From positions 372,001 to 436,000 of the forward strand of contig NZ_JAQKGU010000002.1 in NCBI RefSeq assembly GCF_028532725.1: a stretch of 64,000 bases of DNA. The letters run 5' to 3'. Below are positions 17,865 to 27,043 of this stretch, one piece after another. The notes under the pieces are model-generated. The model did no database searches. It saw only the letters and a program-made list of their open reading frames with translations, and was not told the DNA's origin. The first letter of the stretch is position 1. Each line of letters opens with the position of its first letter. The DNA comes from Desulfovibrio sp. Fe33 (GTDB lineage: Bacteria > Desulfobacterota > Desulfovibrionia > Desulfovibrionales > Desulfovibrionaceae). Position numbers and translations under genes: made by a program.

Positions 17865-18296
17865 TTACGGGGCGGTGTTCAGAGAATCCGGCAATCCCTC
17901 GACAAATTCCTTTATCTCGTCGCGGACGCGCCGATACACGGCCAGAATCTCGGCCTCGTCGGTCATGGGCCGGGCCAGGGTCGGCGGGTCGTCGAAGCCG
18001 ACGTGGACCACTCGGGTCTTGGCCGGGAAGTAGGGGCAGTTCTCATTGGCGTGGCCGCAGACCGTGACCACGTAGTCGAACTCCGTGTCCTGGGGCAGGT
18101 CCGTGACCAGTTTTGACGTGTGCCCGGAGATGTCCACGCCCGCCTCGGCCATGACTTTCACGGCCAGGGGATTGAGCCCGTGCGTCTCCACGCCTGCGGA
18201 CCATGCGGTGAATTCGCCGGATTTGAGCGTTTTGGCCCAGCCTTCGGCCATCTGGCTTCGGCAGGAGTTGCCGGTGCAAAGGAAAAGTATGTTCAT
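17865..18296 (-). CDS. arsC: Arsenate reductase, low-molecular-weight phosphatase type
   Basis: This 143-residue protein has the P-loop CTGNSCR (Cys7 to Arg13) of the LMW protein tyrosine phosphatase fold. Further Cys residues in TVCGHANENCPYF fit the thioredoxin-coupled ArsC cascade. It reduces arsenate to arsenite in the cytoplasm for export by the Acr3 protein upstream. TAGGAG precedes the ATG, 9 bases after the acr3 stop. It is last in arsR-acr3-arsC. A pure tyrosine phosphatase is less likely given the context and the extra cysteines. Confidence 0.92.
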   Translation of the reverse strand: MNILFLCTGNSCRSQMAEGWAKTLKSGEFTAWSAGVETHGLNPLAVKVMAEAGVDISGHTSKLVTDLPQDTEFDYVVTVCGHANENCPYFPAKTRVVHVGFDDPPTLARPMTDEAEILAVYRRVRDEIKEFVEGLPDSLNTAP

Positions 18297-18305
18297 TTCA
18301 AACTC

Positions 18306-19409
18306 CTAGCTGGTTTTTGACGGCGTTCGGCGAACATGGCAGACGCCCTCAAGGGTTTCCTTGGCATGGGGAAAGTAGCGGTGCTTGAAGCGCACGGCCA
18401 CGTTGACCAGCCCGATGAGGACCGGGACTTCCACCAGGGGGCCGATGACCGCTGCGAACGCTTCGCCCGAGTCGATGCCGAAGACCGCGATGGCCACGGC
18501 GATGGCCAGTTCGAAGTTGTTGGAGGCCGCCGTGAAGCTCAGGGTGGCCGCCTGCTCGTAGGTGGCGTCCATCTTCCAGGACAGGTAGAAGGAAACCAGG
18601 AACATGGCCAGGAAGTAGATGGTCAGGGGGATGGCGATGCGGACGACGTCCAGGGGCAGGGCCACGACCCGGTCGCCCTTGAGGGAAAACATGACCAGGA
18701 TGGTGAAGAGCAGAAAGATGAGGGTCAGCGGGCTGATTCTGGGAATGAAGACCGTTTCGTACCACTCCCGGCCCTTGGTCTTGAGGCCGATGAACCGCGA
18801 GACCATGCCCGCCACGAACGGAATGCCCAGGTAGATGGATACGCTTTCGGCTATCTGGCCCATGGACACGTCCACCACCACGCCTTCAAGTCCGAACCAG
18901 CCCGGCAGGATCGTGATGAAGACGTAGGCGTACAGGGAGAAGAAGAGGACCTGGAACAGGGAGTTGAAGGCCACCAGACCGGCGCAGTATTCGGAATCCC
19001 CGTCGGCGAGGTCGTTCCAGACGATGACCATGGCGATGCATCGTGCCAGGCCGATGAGGATAAGGCCGACCATATAGTCGTGGTGCCCGGACAAAAAGGT
19101 TACGGCCAGGCCGAACATGAGCACCGGCCCGATGATCCAGTTCTGGACAAGGGAAAGGGCGAGCAACCGGTAGTTGCGGAAGACCTTTCCCAGCTCCTCG
19201 TACCGGACCTTGGCCAGGGGCGGATACATCATCAGTATCAGGCCGATGGCGATGGGAATGTTGGTGGTCCCCACCTGGAAGGCGTTCACCACCCGCTTTA
19301 CATCGGGAAAGAGGTAGCCGCTGCCCACGCCAATGAACATGGCCAGAAAAATCCACAGCGTCAGGTAGCGGTCCAGGAAGGAGAGCTTTTTGGTCGCGGT
19401 TTCGGTCAT
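18306..19409 (-). CDS. acr3: Arsenite efflux permease, ACR3 family
   Basis: This 367-residue protein has about ten hydrophobic spans and typical ACR3/bile-acid-symporter-fold motifs, including [18 protein letters not shown] (with the conserved Cys needed for arsenite transport in this family) and [16 protein letters not shown]. It expels arsenite using the proton-motive force. It is second in the operon between arsR and arsC. Length and topology are normal. Confidence 0.93.
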   Translation of the reverse strand: MTETATKKLSFLDRYLTLWIFLAMFIGVGSGYLFPDVKRVVNAFQVGTTNIPIAIGLILMMYPPLAKVRYEELGKVFRNYRLLALSLVQNWIIGPVLMFGLAVTFLSGHHDYMVGLILIGLARCIAMVIVWNDLADGDSEYCAGLVAFNSLFQVLFFSLYAYVFITILPGWFGLEGVVVDVSMGQIAESVSIYLGIPFVAGMVSRFIGLKTKGREWYETVFIPRISPLTLIFLLFTILVMFSLKGDRVVALPLDVVRIAIPLTIYFLAMFLVSFYLSWKMDATYEQAATLSFTAASNNFELAIAVAIAVFGIDSGEAFAAVIGPLVEVPVLIGLVNVAVRFKHRYFPHAKETLEGVCHVRRTPSKTS

Positions 19410-19428
19410 CCGGTCGTTCCTTTGCTGT

Positions 19429-19776
19429 TTACGAGCAGGTTTTATGGGTTTTGTTTGCCAGGTGCTTCATGAGCCGGGCGTGGTCCTGTTCAGCCTGTTG
19501 CAGGGCGGGAAGGTGCTGCTTCAACGCACGCAGCACCTCGGCCTGTATTTCGTTCTGCGGCTGGGCCAGCGTGTAATAGATCCATTTGCCCTTTCGGCGG
19601 CTGTTCACCCAGCCGCCGTTGCGCAGGAAGGCCATGTGCCGGGATACCGTGGACTGGGGCAGGTCCAGGGCGGCCGTCAGGTCGCAGACGCACAGTTCGC
19701 CGTGGTCGAGCAGCCGGATGACCCGCAGCCGTGTGGGGTCGCAGAGGCCCTTGAATCGTCTCGCCAGTTGTTCCAT
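19429..19776 (-). CDS. arsR: ArsR/SmtB-family arsenic-responsive repressor
   Basis: This 115-residue winged-helix repressor carries the classical arsenite-binding motif ELCVCDL in helix 3, followed by recognition helix [18 protein letters not shown] and a wing with [11 protein letters not shown]. The family fold begins at residue 4, so the start is well constrained. There is no ribosome site ahead of the ATG, and the -10 box ends only 8 bases upstream, so the message may be leaderless. The operator lies within its own promoter, fitting autoregulation. It controls acr3 and arsC. Confidence 0.94.
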   Translation of the reverse strand: MEQLARRFKGLCDPTRLRVIRLLDHGELCVCDLTAALDLPQSTVSRHMAFLRNGGWVNSRRKGKWIYYTLAQPQNEIQAEVLRALKQHLPALQQAEQDHARLMKHLANKTHKTCS

Positions 19777-19783
19777 GAGAGAA

Positions 19784-19811
19784 TTGATATCCGCTTATGC
19801 GGATATGTCAA
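19784..19811 (-). promoter_or_regulatory. ars promoter with embedded operator
   Basis: On the minus strand TTGACA (19806-19811) and TATCAA (19784-19789) are separated by 16 bases. The perfect 8+8 palindrome ATATCCGC-N4-GCGGATAT (19787-19806) fills the spacer and touches both boxes, as expected for an ArsR operator. Confidence 0.8.
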
Positions 19812-20038
19812 TAATGGTTTGGTGACGATTGTGTGTCGAAGCAGCGGGCGTTCAGGTGGAATTTCTGGGAAAATGTCTATATACGATGAGAGCAAGCGGG
19901 ACGCGCACCGGCCGATGACGGCCGGATCGGGAAGCCCCGGCGACGTCCGGTTCTTGAGTTAGTATCCTTCCGGCCCAAGCGGCCGGGGTAAACGAGACAA
20001 GATCGATTGCCCGTCTCCACGGGCAGGGAGGAATAAAG

Positions 20039-21397
20039 ATGAAGCCGATCACGCGGGAAGTGTTCAGGACCTATGACATTCGCGGTGTGGTGGACAAGGA
20101 TTTCGACGAGGAATGGGTCGAGCGGCTGGGCCGCGCCTGCGGCCGGTATTTTCTGGAGCGCGGCTCCGGAACAGCCGTGGTCGGCCATGACTGCCGCCAT
20201 TCCTCGCCGGGTTATGCCGAGGCCCTGGCGCGCGGTCTGAACGGGACGGGCGTGAACGTCATCACCATAGGCCAGGTCTCGTCCCCGGCCTTCTACTGGG
20301 CGGTGACCAAGTCCGGCGAGACTGCGGGCGTGATGATTACCGCCAGCCACAATCCTTCGGAATATAACGGGTTCAAGGTCTGGCAGGGCATCAGCACCAT
20401 CCACTCCGAGGCCATTCAGGACATCTACGAGCTCATGGAGGAGGGGGATTTCCCCCAGGGCCAGGGTACCGTGCGCCATGAGGAAATTCTTGGCCGATAC
20501 GTGGAAGAGCTGGCCGGAGACGTGACCTTCGCGCGGCCTGTCAAGGTCGTGGTGGACGGCGGCAACGGCACGGGCGGCAATCTCACCGCCGACGCTCTGG
20601 AAAAGGCCGGGGCCGAAGTCATTCGCCTGTTCTGCGAGCCGGACGGCGATTTCCCTAACCACCATCCCGACCCGGTGGTGGAGAAGAACATGACCGCGCT
20701 TCAGGAAGCCGTGCTCAGGGAGAAAGCCGATATCGGCATCGGCCTGGACGGCGACGGCGACCGCATCGGCGTGGTCACCGAAAAGGGCGGCCTGCTCTTC
20801 GGCGACCAGCTTGTGGCTATCTACGCGCGGGACATTCTCAAGACCTTTCCCGGCGCGTCCATCATCGGCGAGGTCAAGTGTTCCCATCTCATGTACGAGG
20901 ACATCAAGGCCCACGGCGGCGACGCGGTCATGTGGAAGACCGGCCACTCCCTCATCAAGGCGCGGATGCGCGAGATCGGGGCCAAATTCGCGGGTGAGAT
21001 GTCCGGCCACATGTTCTTCGCAGACCGCTATTACGGCTTTGACGACGCCACTTACGCGGCCCTGCGCATGGTCGAGATTCTCTCCAGGTCCGACAAGCCC
21101 ATGAGCGAACAGCTCAATTGGCCCAAGACCTGGTCCACCCCGGAAATTCGAGTGGATTGCCCGGAAGCCCTCAAGGAGCGTGTGGTGGGCAAGGCCGTCG
21201 AATACTTCAGCTCCAAGTTCGACGCCATCGACATCGACGGCGTGCGGGCCGTATTTCCCGACGGATGGGGGCTCATTCGCGCCTCCAACACCCAGCCCGT
21301 TCTCGTGCTCCGTTTCGAAGCGGAAACGCCCGAGCGGCTTGAGGAGATCAGGACCATGTTCGAGGAAAAACTCCACGCCTGGATAGCCGAAGGCTAG
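20039..21397 (+). CDS. Phosphomannomutase/phosphoglucomutase
   Basis: This 452-residue alpha-D-phosphohexomutase has the phosphoserine loop TASHNPSEYNG (Ser103), the metal-binding DGDGDR (Asp237, 239, 241), the sugar-binding GEMSGHMFF and the C-terminal phosphate-binding RASNTQP. It interconverts hexose-1-phosphates and hexose-6-phosphates for polysaccharide and LPS precursors. AGGGAGG precedes the ATG. It is transcribed alone, divergent from arsR, and has its own terminator. AlgC-type dual specificity is common for this subgroup, but the substrate cannot be fixed from sequence. Confidence 0.93.
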   Translation: MKPITREVFRTYDIRGVVDKDFDEEWVERLGRACGRYFLERGSGTAVVGHDCRHSSPGYAEALARGLNGTGVNVITIGQVSSPAFYWAVTKSGETAGVMITASHNPSEYNGFKVWQGISTIHSEAIQDIYELMEEGDFPQGQGTVRHEEILGRYVEELAGDVTFARPVKVVVDGGNGTGGNLTADALEKAGAEVIRLFCEPDGDFPNHHPDPVVEKNMTALQEAVLREKADIGIGLDGDGDRIGVVTEKGGLLFGDQLVAIYARDILKTFPGASIIGEVKCSHLMYEDIKAHGGDAVMWKTGHSLIKARMREIGAKFAGEMSGHMFFADRYYGFDDATYAALRMVEILSRSDKPMSEQLNWPKTWSTPEIRVDCPEALKERVVGKAVEYFSSKFDAIDIDGVRAVFPDGWGLIRASNTQPVLVLRFEAETPERLEEIRTMFEEKLHAWIAEG

Positions 21398-21421
21398 GCA
21401 CATCGCGGCGGCGAATTGAAA

Positions 21422-21452
21422 GAGGGGCGGTCCTGGCGGGCCGCCCCTTTTT
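21422..21452 (+). terminator. Terminator after the phosphohexomutase
   Basis: An 11-base-pair stem (AGGGGCGGTCC with its near-perfect complement) is followed by TTTTTC. A second GC-rich hairpin follows at 21503-21538. Confidence 0.85.
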
Positions 21453-21540
21453 CGCGTCTGCGGTCAGTTCCCCCGGCTCTCCGGGGCGAGGCCGATTCGC
21501 TGTCGGCGGGGAGGCTCGGGAAGGCGCCTCCCCGCCGAGG

Positions 21541-21577
21541 ACAAGAAAAGACCGGCGGCGGGGGCTGCTGCCGGTCT
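21541..21577 (-). terminator. Terminator of the molybdopterin oxidoreductase gene
   Basis: On the minus strand AGACCGGC pairs with GCCGGTCT around a GC-rich loop, followed by TTTCTTG, just past the stop at 21603. Confidence 0.65.
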
Positions 21578-21602
21578 CTTCAGGGTATGGGGGTGATGGC
21601 AG

Positions 21603-23693
21603 TTATGCCTTGGAGACGGATACGAAGTGTTCCTGCATGGCGACGGCTCCGCCGCAGCGGTCCCACTTCTTGATGCCCTTGGGCATCAGCATGTTGTCGG
21701 CGGCTCCCATGCCTTTGGCGCGGGATTCGCACGGCAGGTCGTGGCCGAAACCATGGATCATGAATACGGCCTCGGGATGGACGAAGTCCGTGACGAACGC
21801 CTTGATCCTGCCCGTGTAGCCGTTGCTGGACACGTTGACGTACTCGTCCTGCGCGATGCCGAGTTCTTCGGCGCGTTTGGTGTTGATCCACAAAACGTTC
21901 TCGGGCATCTGCTCGAAGAGCAGCGAGTTGTTCACGGTGTGGCCCTGGGTATGCAGGGCGCAACGGCCGAAGGTGATGCGGAACTTGTCCGCCGGCGGCC
22001 GCTCCGGAGCCTCATAGGGCTTGAGCGACGGGAAGCCGTCGGCTTCGAGCTTGGCGTCGATGATCTGGACCTTGCCGGACGGGGTCTTGAAGGAACCTTC
22101 CTTGACCGGCTTGTACAGAGGTTCGGCGGCCAGGGAGACGATGCCGGTTTTCTCGAAGTCCTCGATGGTCACGCCGGTGCCTTCGAGCTGGAATTTCCAG
22201 ATGTCCTCGATGTCGGTGTAGTCGAGCTCCTTGAGACCCATGCGCTTGGCCAGTCCCGCGTAGATTTCCCAGATGGCCTTGGTGTCGTAAACCGGCTCCA
22301 TGGCGCGTTTGCGGACCTGGAAGGCGGGCTTGGGGCCGTTCTTGGTCATGAGAATCTCGTCCCGTTCCAGATAGGGGGAGATGGGCAGGACCACGTCGGC
22401 GTTCCAGGCGGTGTCGGACCAGGAGAAGGTGACGGAGACCAGCAGTTCGATGTCGTCCCACATGGCTTTGACCTCGTCCTTGTCGGGGAAGGCCATGAGC
22501 GGGTCATGGCGCTGGGCGATGTAAGCCTTGATGGGGTAGGGGTCCTCGGTCGCTGCGGCCTCGTAGGCCAGGTGGACCAGGCCGGGGCCCTGGTCGAAGT
22601 GCTTGCGGCCGTCCATCCAGCCCACGCCGTCGGCGCGTTTGCCTTCGGGCTTGGGATAGATCTCCATGAAGCTCTTCAGCCCCTTGGCGCCCACGTCTCC
22701 GGGCTTGTTCATGAACGGCAGGCCGCCCTTGGCGCCGATCGCGCCGAGCAGGGCGTTGATGATGTATATGGTCCGGGTCATGTAGAATGAGTCGGTGTAG
22801 CGCGCAGTCATCCAGCCCGGATGCCAGAGGACGCTCGGAGCGGCCTCGGCCAGTTGGTTGCAGAAGTCGATCAGATCGGCCGCGGGGATGCCGGTTTCGG
22901 CCTCGGCCCATTCGGCGGTGTACGGCTTGACGAATTCGGCGAGCTTGTCGAAATCCTCGACCCAGTCGGCGACGAACTGCTTGTCGTACAATTCATTATT
23001 AATGATGACGTTGATGACGGCCAGGTTGAAAGCGTAGTCGGTGCCGGGCCGGATCATGAAGAAGTTGTCGGCCTTGGTGGCGGGGACGTTGGCGCGGATG
23101 TCGATGACCGACAGCTTGCAGCCCTTGCCCATGGCGTTGAGCAGGTTGTTGACTTCGGCCACGTTGATGGCTTCGAAGATGTTGCGCTGCTGGAGTATCA
23201 CATGCTTGGCGTTCTTGAGATCGTAGGAAACGCCCTTGCGGCCGAAGCCGAATACGGACAGGGCCGCGTTCTGCACGTTGCGGGCGCAGGCCGAGTCATG
23301 GTTATTGTAGTTGGCCGTGCCTATGCCACGCAGAAAGGCCCGGTAGAAGTCGCGGAAGGGGCCGCCGCGATCGGAAAAGAGAACGGAATTCTTGCCGTAG
23401 ATTTCCTGGATGCGGGTCAGCTCGTCGGCCACATAGTCCAGGGCTTCGTCCCAGGACACGCGTTTCCATTTGCCTTCACCGCGCTTGCCCGTGCGAACCA
23501 TGGGGTATTGCGGACGGTCCTCGTCGTAGGTCAGAGCAGTCCCGGCGGCGCCGCGCGGACACAGGGCTCCCATGATGCCGGGGGCATCGGGATTGCCCTG
23601 GATGTACTCGGCCTTCCCGTCGATCACCTCGACTTCGATGGGACACCGTACCGAGCACATTCCGCAAATGCTCTTTACAAATTCCTTACCCAT
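21603..23693 (-). CDS. Molybdopterin-dependent oxidoreductase, PhsA/PsrA-like but without Tat signal
   Basis: This 696-residue member of the DMSO-reductase superfamily binds an N-terminal [4Fe-4S] cluster through Cys10, Cys13, Cys17 and Cys45 (CGMCSVRC...LCPRG). Cys136 in HDSACARN is in the position of the Mo/W ligand. The closest general resemblance is to thiosulfate/polysulfide reductase catalytic subunits. There is no Tat leader: the protein starts directly with MGKEFVKSICGMC, so it is probably cytoplasmic. The divergent ferredoxin at 23967 is the probable electron-transfer subunit. The downstream TauE-type exporter suggests a role in sulfur-oxyanion or sulfonate metabolism, which is inference. 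The substrate is unknown. Confidence 0.85.
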   Translation of the reverse strand: MGKEFVKSICGMCSVRCPIEVEVIDGKAEYIQGNPDAPGIMGALCPRGAAGTALTYDEDRPQYPMVRTGKRGEGKWKRVSWDEALDYVADELTRIQEIYGKNSVLFSDRGGPFRDFYRAFLRGIGTANYNNHDSACARNVQNAALSVFGFGRKGVSYDLKNAKHVILQQRNIFEAINVAEVNNLLNAMGKGCKLSVIDIRANVPATKADNFFMIRPGTDYAFNLAVINVIINNELYDKQFVADWVEDFDKLAEFVKPYTAEWAEAETGIPAADLIDFCNQLAEAAPSVLWHPGWMTARYTDSFYMTRTIYIINALLGAIGAKGGLPFMNKPGDVGAKGLKSFMEIYPKPEGKRADGVGWMDGRKHFDQGPGLVHLAYEAAATEDPYPIKAYIAQRHDPLMAFPDKDEVKAMWDDIELLVSVTFSWSDTAWNADVVLPISPYLERDEILMTKNGPKPAFQVRKRAMEPVYDTKAIWEIYAGLAKRMGLKELDYTDIEDIWKFQLEGTGVTIEDFEKTGIVSLAAEPLYKPVKEGSFKTPSGKVQIIDAKLEADGFPSLKPYEAPERPPADKFRITFGRCALHTQGHTVNNSLLFEQMPENVLWINTKRAEELGIAQDEYVNVSSNGYTGRIKAFVTDFVHPEAVFMIHGFGHDLPCESRAKGMGAADNMLMPKGIKKWDRCGGAVAMQEHFVSVSKA

Positions 23694-23966
23694 ACACTCC
23701 TCCTGTACATACAGTGATGATTCTGCGCGCTTTTTTTAATTCGGTTGGAACATAGGCGTTCCCGTCAACCCTGGGCAACATATACCCGGAATGTGAAATT
23801 AATAACATGATTTTTGTTTCAATCGGAGATAAAAATCGGTTATGATCCGTTTTGTTTGGGAAAGATATCACAAGGTGGAACGTTGTTGACCAAGTCGGGA
23901 TTTTTCTTCAGTTCCTGGACTACTAACAAAACTGCGCGCCCAAATCCAAGTCTGCAGAGGTGGAAA

Positions 23967-24416
23967 ATGGCTGGTTACAGAATCAAATTCGACAAAAAGC
24001 GGTGCATTGCGTGCAACGCCTGTCTGGTTCACTGCAAGGTGAAAAACAAGGTGCCCGCTGGGATTTCCCTCAATCGGCTCGAAGTCGAGGGACCCATCGC
24101 CGACGAGGATGGTAAACCTTCGGCTAAGCTGAAGTACCTGAACTGTCGTCACTGTAAGAAGCCCGAATGCGTGTCCGCATGTCCCACCGGGGCCATGTAC
24201 AAGCGCGCGGATGGGTTGGTTTTGGTCGATATGGACAAGTGCGACGGCTGCAAGGCCTGCATCGACGCCTGTCCGTGGACCGTGCCGGTGTTCAACGACG
24301 CCACCGGCAAGATTATGAAATGTGATTTCTGCGTGGACAGGGTGGATGCCGGTGGCACACCTGCCTGCGTTGTCGGCTGCACGGCGAATGCCCTGACCTT
24401 CGTGCGGCCGGAATAG
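23967..24416 (+). CDS. Four-cluster 4Fe-4S ferredoxin-like electron-transfer subunit
   Basis: This 149-residue protein has four cysteine groups (CIACNACLVHC, CRHCKKPECVSAC, CDGCKACIDAC and CDFC...CVVGC) arranged as in the DmsB/PhsB/HybA family, enough for four [4Fe-4S] clusters. I chose ATG 23967 after AGAGGTGG because the homologous part starts there (YRIKFDKKRC); the upstream open frame has no family character. It has no signal peptide, matching the leaderless molybdoenzyme divergently encoded 274 bases away. The pair probably forms a soluble complex. It is followed by the TauE/SafE exporter gene. Confidence 0.88.
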   Translation: MAGYRIKFDKKRCIACNACLVHCKVKNKVPAGISLNRLEVEGPIADEDGKPSAKLKYLNCRHCKKPECVSACPTGAMYKRADGLVLVDMDKCDGCKACIDACPWTVPVFNDATGKIMKCDFCVDRVDAGGTPACVVGCTANALTFVRPE

Positions 24417-24498
24417 ACTGGGTAGCAACTCCGCGGCCTTGGGGGACGCGGGGTGACATTTTGGGGTCCTTTAACACCATTCTGAGGAGGAGGTAACT

Positions 24499-25620
24499 GT
24501 GTTACGTTCCAAAAAAACTTTCCTGATGCTGGCCCTGGTGGCCGCCGTGTGCTTCATGGCGGAACCCGCCCTGGCCGACCGCCTGGCCGACGCGATCGCC
24601 GAGGCCAAACCCACCGGTGAGCCCGGCTATCTCGGCATCCCCGGCGGTCCGCAACTGAACATCCTCATCGGCCTCCTGTGGGCGATCTGGGTAGGCTGGA
24701 TCTTCTCCACCGTCGGCGCGTTCGGCGGCATCATGGCCGGTGTCGGTCATATCACCATCTACGGCCTCGGTGACTACGCCAGCTCCTTCGGCAAGGGCGC
24801 CAAGCTGAACAAGGTCGTCACCGACTCCATCCGCGTGTCCAACCAGTGGCTGGTCGGCTGCTCCGCCGCCCTGTCCTCCTTCAACTACTGGAAGGCCGGC
24901 CGCCTGGTGCTGCCGCTGGGCATCGCCCTGGCCATCGGCTCCGTTTCCGGTTCCTGGCTGGTGCCCTGGCTGACCGCCGGCAAGATCAGCCTGAAGGCCT
25001 ACATCGGCTACTTCGGTCTGTTCGTCCTCTTCCTGGGCTGCTACCTCTTCTACGAAACCACCCCGAAGGGTCAGGAGAAGAAGAAGGCCGCCAAGAAGGC
25101 CGCCGAGGCTTTCCAGAAGTCCGTCAAGGATCAGCAGGCCGGCGGCACCGTCGACATGGCTGAGATGGGCGTCAAGGTCCAGAAGTTCACCGCCACTTCC
25201 TGCGAATTCACCTTCTTCGGCGTTGAATTCAGCTTCAATCCCCTGATCCCGGTTATCGGCGGTTTCTTCATCTCCGCCCTGGCTTCCTTCCTGGGCGTCG
25301 GCGGCGGCTTCCTGCTGGTGCCGTTCCTGACCTCCGTGGCCGGTCTGCCCATGTACCTGGTCGCCGGTACCTCCGCCATGGCCGTCTTCGTCGGTATGGC
25401 CAACTCCATCGCCTCCTACATGCTCCTGCGGTCCACTCCGGTTGAATGGACCCTGATCGGCGCCGAGTTGGTGGGTATCGTCATCGGTTCCATCATCGGA
25501 CCCAAGACCTCCAAGTACATCCCGGACATCTGGCTGAAGCGCCTCTTCATCATCCTGGCGCTGTACGTCGGTTTGAAGTACACCCTCAGGGGCTTCTTCG
25601 GCATCGCGCTGCCCATCTAG
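24499..25620 (+). CDS. TauE/SafE-family anion exporter
   Basis: This 373-residue membrane protein starts with GTG at 24499 after GAGGAGGAGG. It opens with a hydrophobic signal-like segment, and two TauE half-repeats follow (GAFGGIMAGVGHITIYGLG near the N-terminus and SFLGVGGGFLLVPFLTSVAG in the second half). A lysine/alanine-rich cytoplasmic insert of about 45 residues (EKKKAAKKAAEAF) separates the halves. The family exports or imports sulfite, sulfonates or sulfoacetate. With a molybdoenzyme pair upstream, moving a sulfur oxyanion is the simplest hypothesis. Confidence 0.85.
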   Translation: MLRSKKTFLMLALVAAVCFMAEPALADRLADAIAEAKPTGEPGYLGIPGGPQLNILIGLLWAIWVGWIFSTVGAFGGIMAGVGHITIYGLGDYASSFGKGAKLNKVVTDSIRVSNQWLVGCSAALSSFNYWKAGRLVLPLGIALAIGSVSGSWLVPWLTAGKISLKAYIGYFGLFVLFLGCYLFYETTPKGQEKKKAAKKAAEAFQKSVKDQQAGGTVDMAEMGVKVQKFTATSCEFTFFGVEFSFNPLIPVIGGFFISALASFLGVGGGFLLVPFLTSVAGLPMYLVAGTSAMAVFVGMANSIASYMLLRSTPVEWTLIGAELVGIVIGSIIGPKTSKYIPDIWLKRLFIILALYVGLKYTLRGFFGIALPI

Positions 25621-25637
25621 CAGCAATATGAATAATT

Positions 25638-25663
25638 GGAGGCCGCCCGAACGGGCGGCCTCC
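25638..25663. terminator. Perfect hairpin between the exporter and the next gene
   Basis: A 12-base-pair GC-rich stem (GGAGGCCGCCCG) with a two-base loop lies 18 bases after the TauE-type gene. There is no T run after it, and the next gene starts 23 bases later, so it may be a partial terminator or an mRNA-stability element. Confidence 0.5.
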
Positions 25664-25685
25664 ATAAAACATCACGGATTTTGAT

Positions 25686-26303
25686 ATGACCGGCACCATG
25701 GTTTACGAATTTCTCGACCCCTGGCTGATCTGGGCTTTTCGCACCAGCGGCAACGCCTACGTGGGCTTTGTCGTCGGCCTTTTTTGGGTCTGCCTCGTCG
25801 CTACTGTTATCGGCGAGTTGTGCATGGCCGGGGTGTATTTCCTGAACAAACGTCATTTTGCATCCATCAACCGCGAGATGGTGGACCAGCACAACATGTC
25901 TGTCCGGGCGCTGGGCGCCAAGGACAAGACCGCCTGGAAGGCTTGCAACTCCATCGCAAACGACGCCTTCGGCAAGAATTTCTTCGCCCGCATCGCGCTT
26001 TTCGCTTCGTCCCTGTGGGTCGTCCCCTTCGGCATCGGCTGGCTGTACTACCGCTTCGGCGAGGTCGATTTCGCCGTCCCGTTCGTCGGTTCCGTGGGAC
26101 CGTCCTTTATTTTCATTCCCGCCTATATTCTGGTCCGGTATCTTTTCAGCCTGTCCAAGCCATGGCTGCCGCTGTTCAAGACCATAAAGCGGCGGGTCAA
26201 GGAAAACGAGGCCGGGGACGAGATGATGACGTTTACCGACCTGCTCAGTGAAGAAGATCGGGAAGCCGTCATGAAGAAGCGGCCTCTGCCGGAGGGGTCC
26301 TAA
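25686..26303 (+). CDS. Membrane protein of unknown function, partner of the exporter
   Basis: This 205-residue protein has about three hydrophobic segments (residues 25-50, 105-125, 135-155). Between them lies a soluble loop (NREMVDQHNMSVRALGAKDKTAWKA is its centre), and the C-terminal tail is charged. I recognise no named family. It directly follows the TauE/SafE-type gene and is followed by a clear terminator, so it probably belongs to the same unit as the ferredoxin and exporter. An accessory role is inferred only from position. Confidence 0.65.
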   Translation: MTGTMVYEFLDPWLIWAFRTSGNAYVGFVVGLFWVCLVATVIGELCMAGVYFLNKRHFASINREMVDQHNMSVRALGAKDKTAWKACNSIANDAFGKNFFARIALFASSLWVVPFGIGWLYYRFGEVDFAVPFVGSVGPSFIFIPAYILVRYLFSLSKPWLPLFKTIKRRVKENEAGDEMMTFTDLLSEEDREAVMKKRPLPEGS

Positions 26304-26320
26304 AAGATTTCGCAAAAAGA

Positions 26321-26345
26321 AAGCCGCCCTTGGGCGGCTTTGTTC
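26321..26345 (+). terminator. Intrinsic terminator
   Basis: AAGCCGCCC pairs with GGGCGGCTT over a two-base loop, followed by TTGTTCTTT. Confidence 0.8.
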
Positions 26346-26369
26346 TTTAATAAGACCGGACTCCGACGT

Positions 26370-26882
26370 CTATGGGGCTGCTTTTTCCACGGCTTCGGTG
26401 AAGCCGGACAGGTCCGAGGGGCCGAGCAGGTAGAACCGTTCGGCGGTTTTGATGCAGAGCACGTCGTTGCGGTTGGAGACGATGACCGCCTCCTTGCCGT
26501 CCTTCACTTCGACGACGCCGGACTTGTAGCCGCCGAAGGTCATGTACTTGCGGGTCTTGCCGACTTTGAACGCCTCGTCGTTCTTCAGGTCGACGGGAAA
26601 GACCCGTTCCACCGAGGCCCAGGGGATGACCGCCGAGGCGAACGGCGGGGCAGCCAGGAGAATGCCCTCGTCGGCCACGGTGATGCTCGCCCGTTTGGGC
26701 GTGATGTAGAGCATGTACCAATAGAAAAGCGACAGCGGCCCGGCCACGGCGATCAGGCAGATGGCCGTCCAGGTCAGGCCGGAGTTGAAGCTCCAGGCCA
26801 CGACCGCGGCCACGCTGGTCATGATAAGCAGAAAGAGGGCAAGCACGGTCTTGCTCATGGGGATGTGAAAGGTGGATGCCAT
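26370..26882 (-). CDS. Small membrane protein with PH-like domain
   Basis: This 170-residue protein starts at ATG 26880-26882 after AAGGAGAT; longer readings lack a ribosome site. Two hydrophobic segments (about residues 10-30 and 35-55) are followed by a beta-rich domain (ASITVADEGILLAAPPFASA, then VEVKDGKEAVIVSNRNDVL) of the kind annotated as bacterial PH-like. Function is unknown. It is convergent with the exporter operon and divergent from the signalling operon at 27 kb. Confidence 0.65.
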   Translation of the reverse strand: MASTFHIPMSKTVLALFLLIMTSVAAVVAWSFNSGLTWTAICLIAVAGPLSLFYWYMLYITPKRASITVADEGILLAAPPFASAVIPWASVERVFPVDLKNDEAFKVGKTRKYMTFGGYKSGVVEVKDGKEAVIVSNRNDVLCIKTAERFYLLGPSDLSGFTEAVEKAAP

Positions 26883-27043
26883 GCATATCTCCTTGGTTTC
26901 GGGCGTCGATGCGATCCGCACTGTACATACTGTCTTGCGGGCGAGTTGCCAAGTGATATGAATTGTTGGAATGTGGTCCGGTTTTTTGTATTGTTTCAAG
27001 GGATGTCCGCAACACGGCGCAGATGCGTCATATGGCGAGAGAG

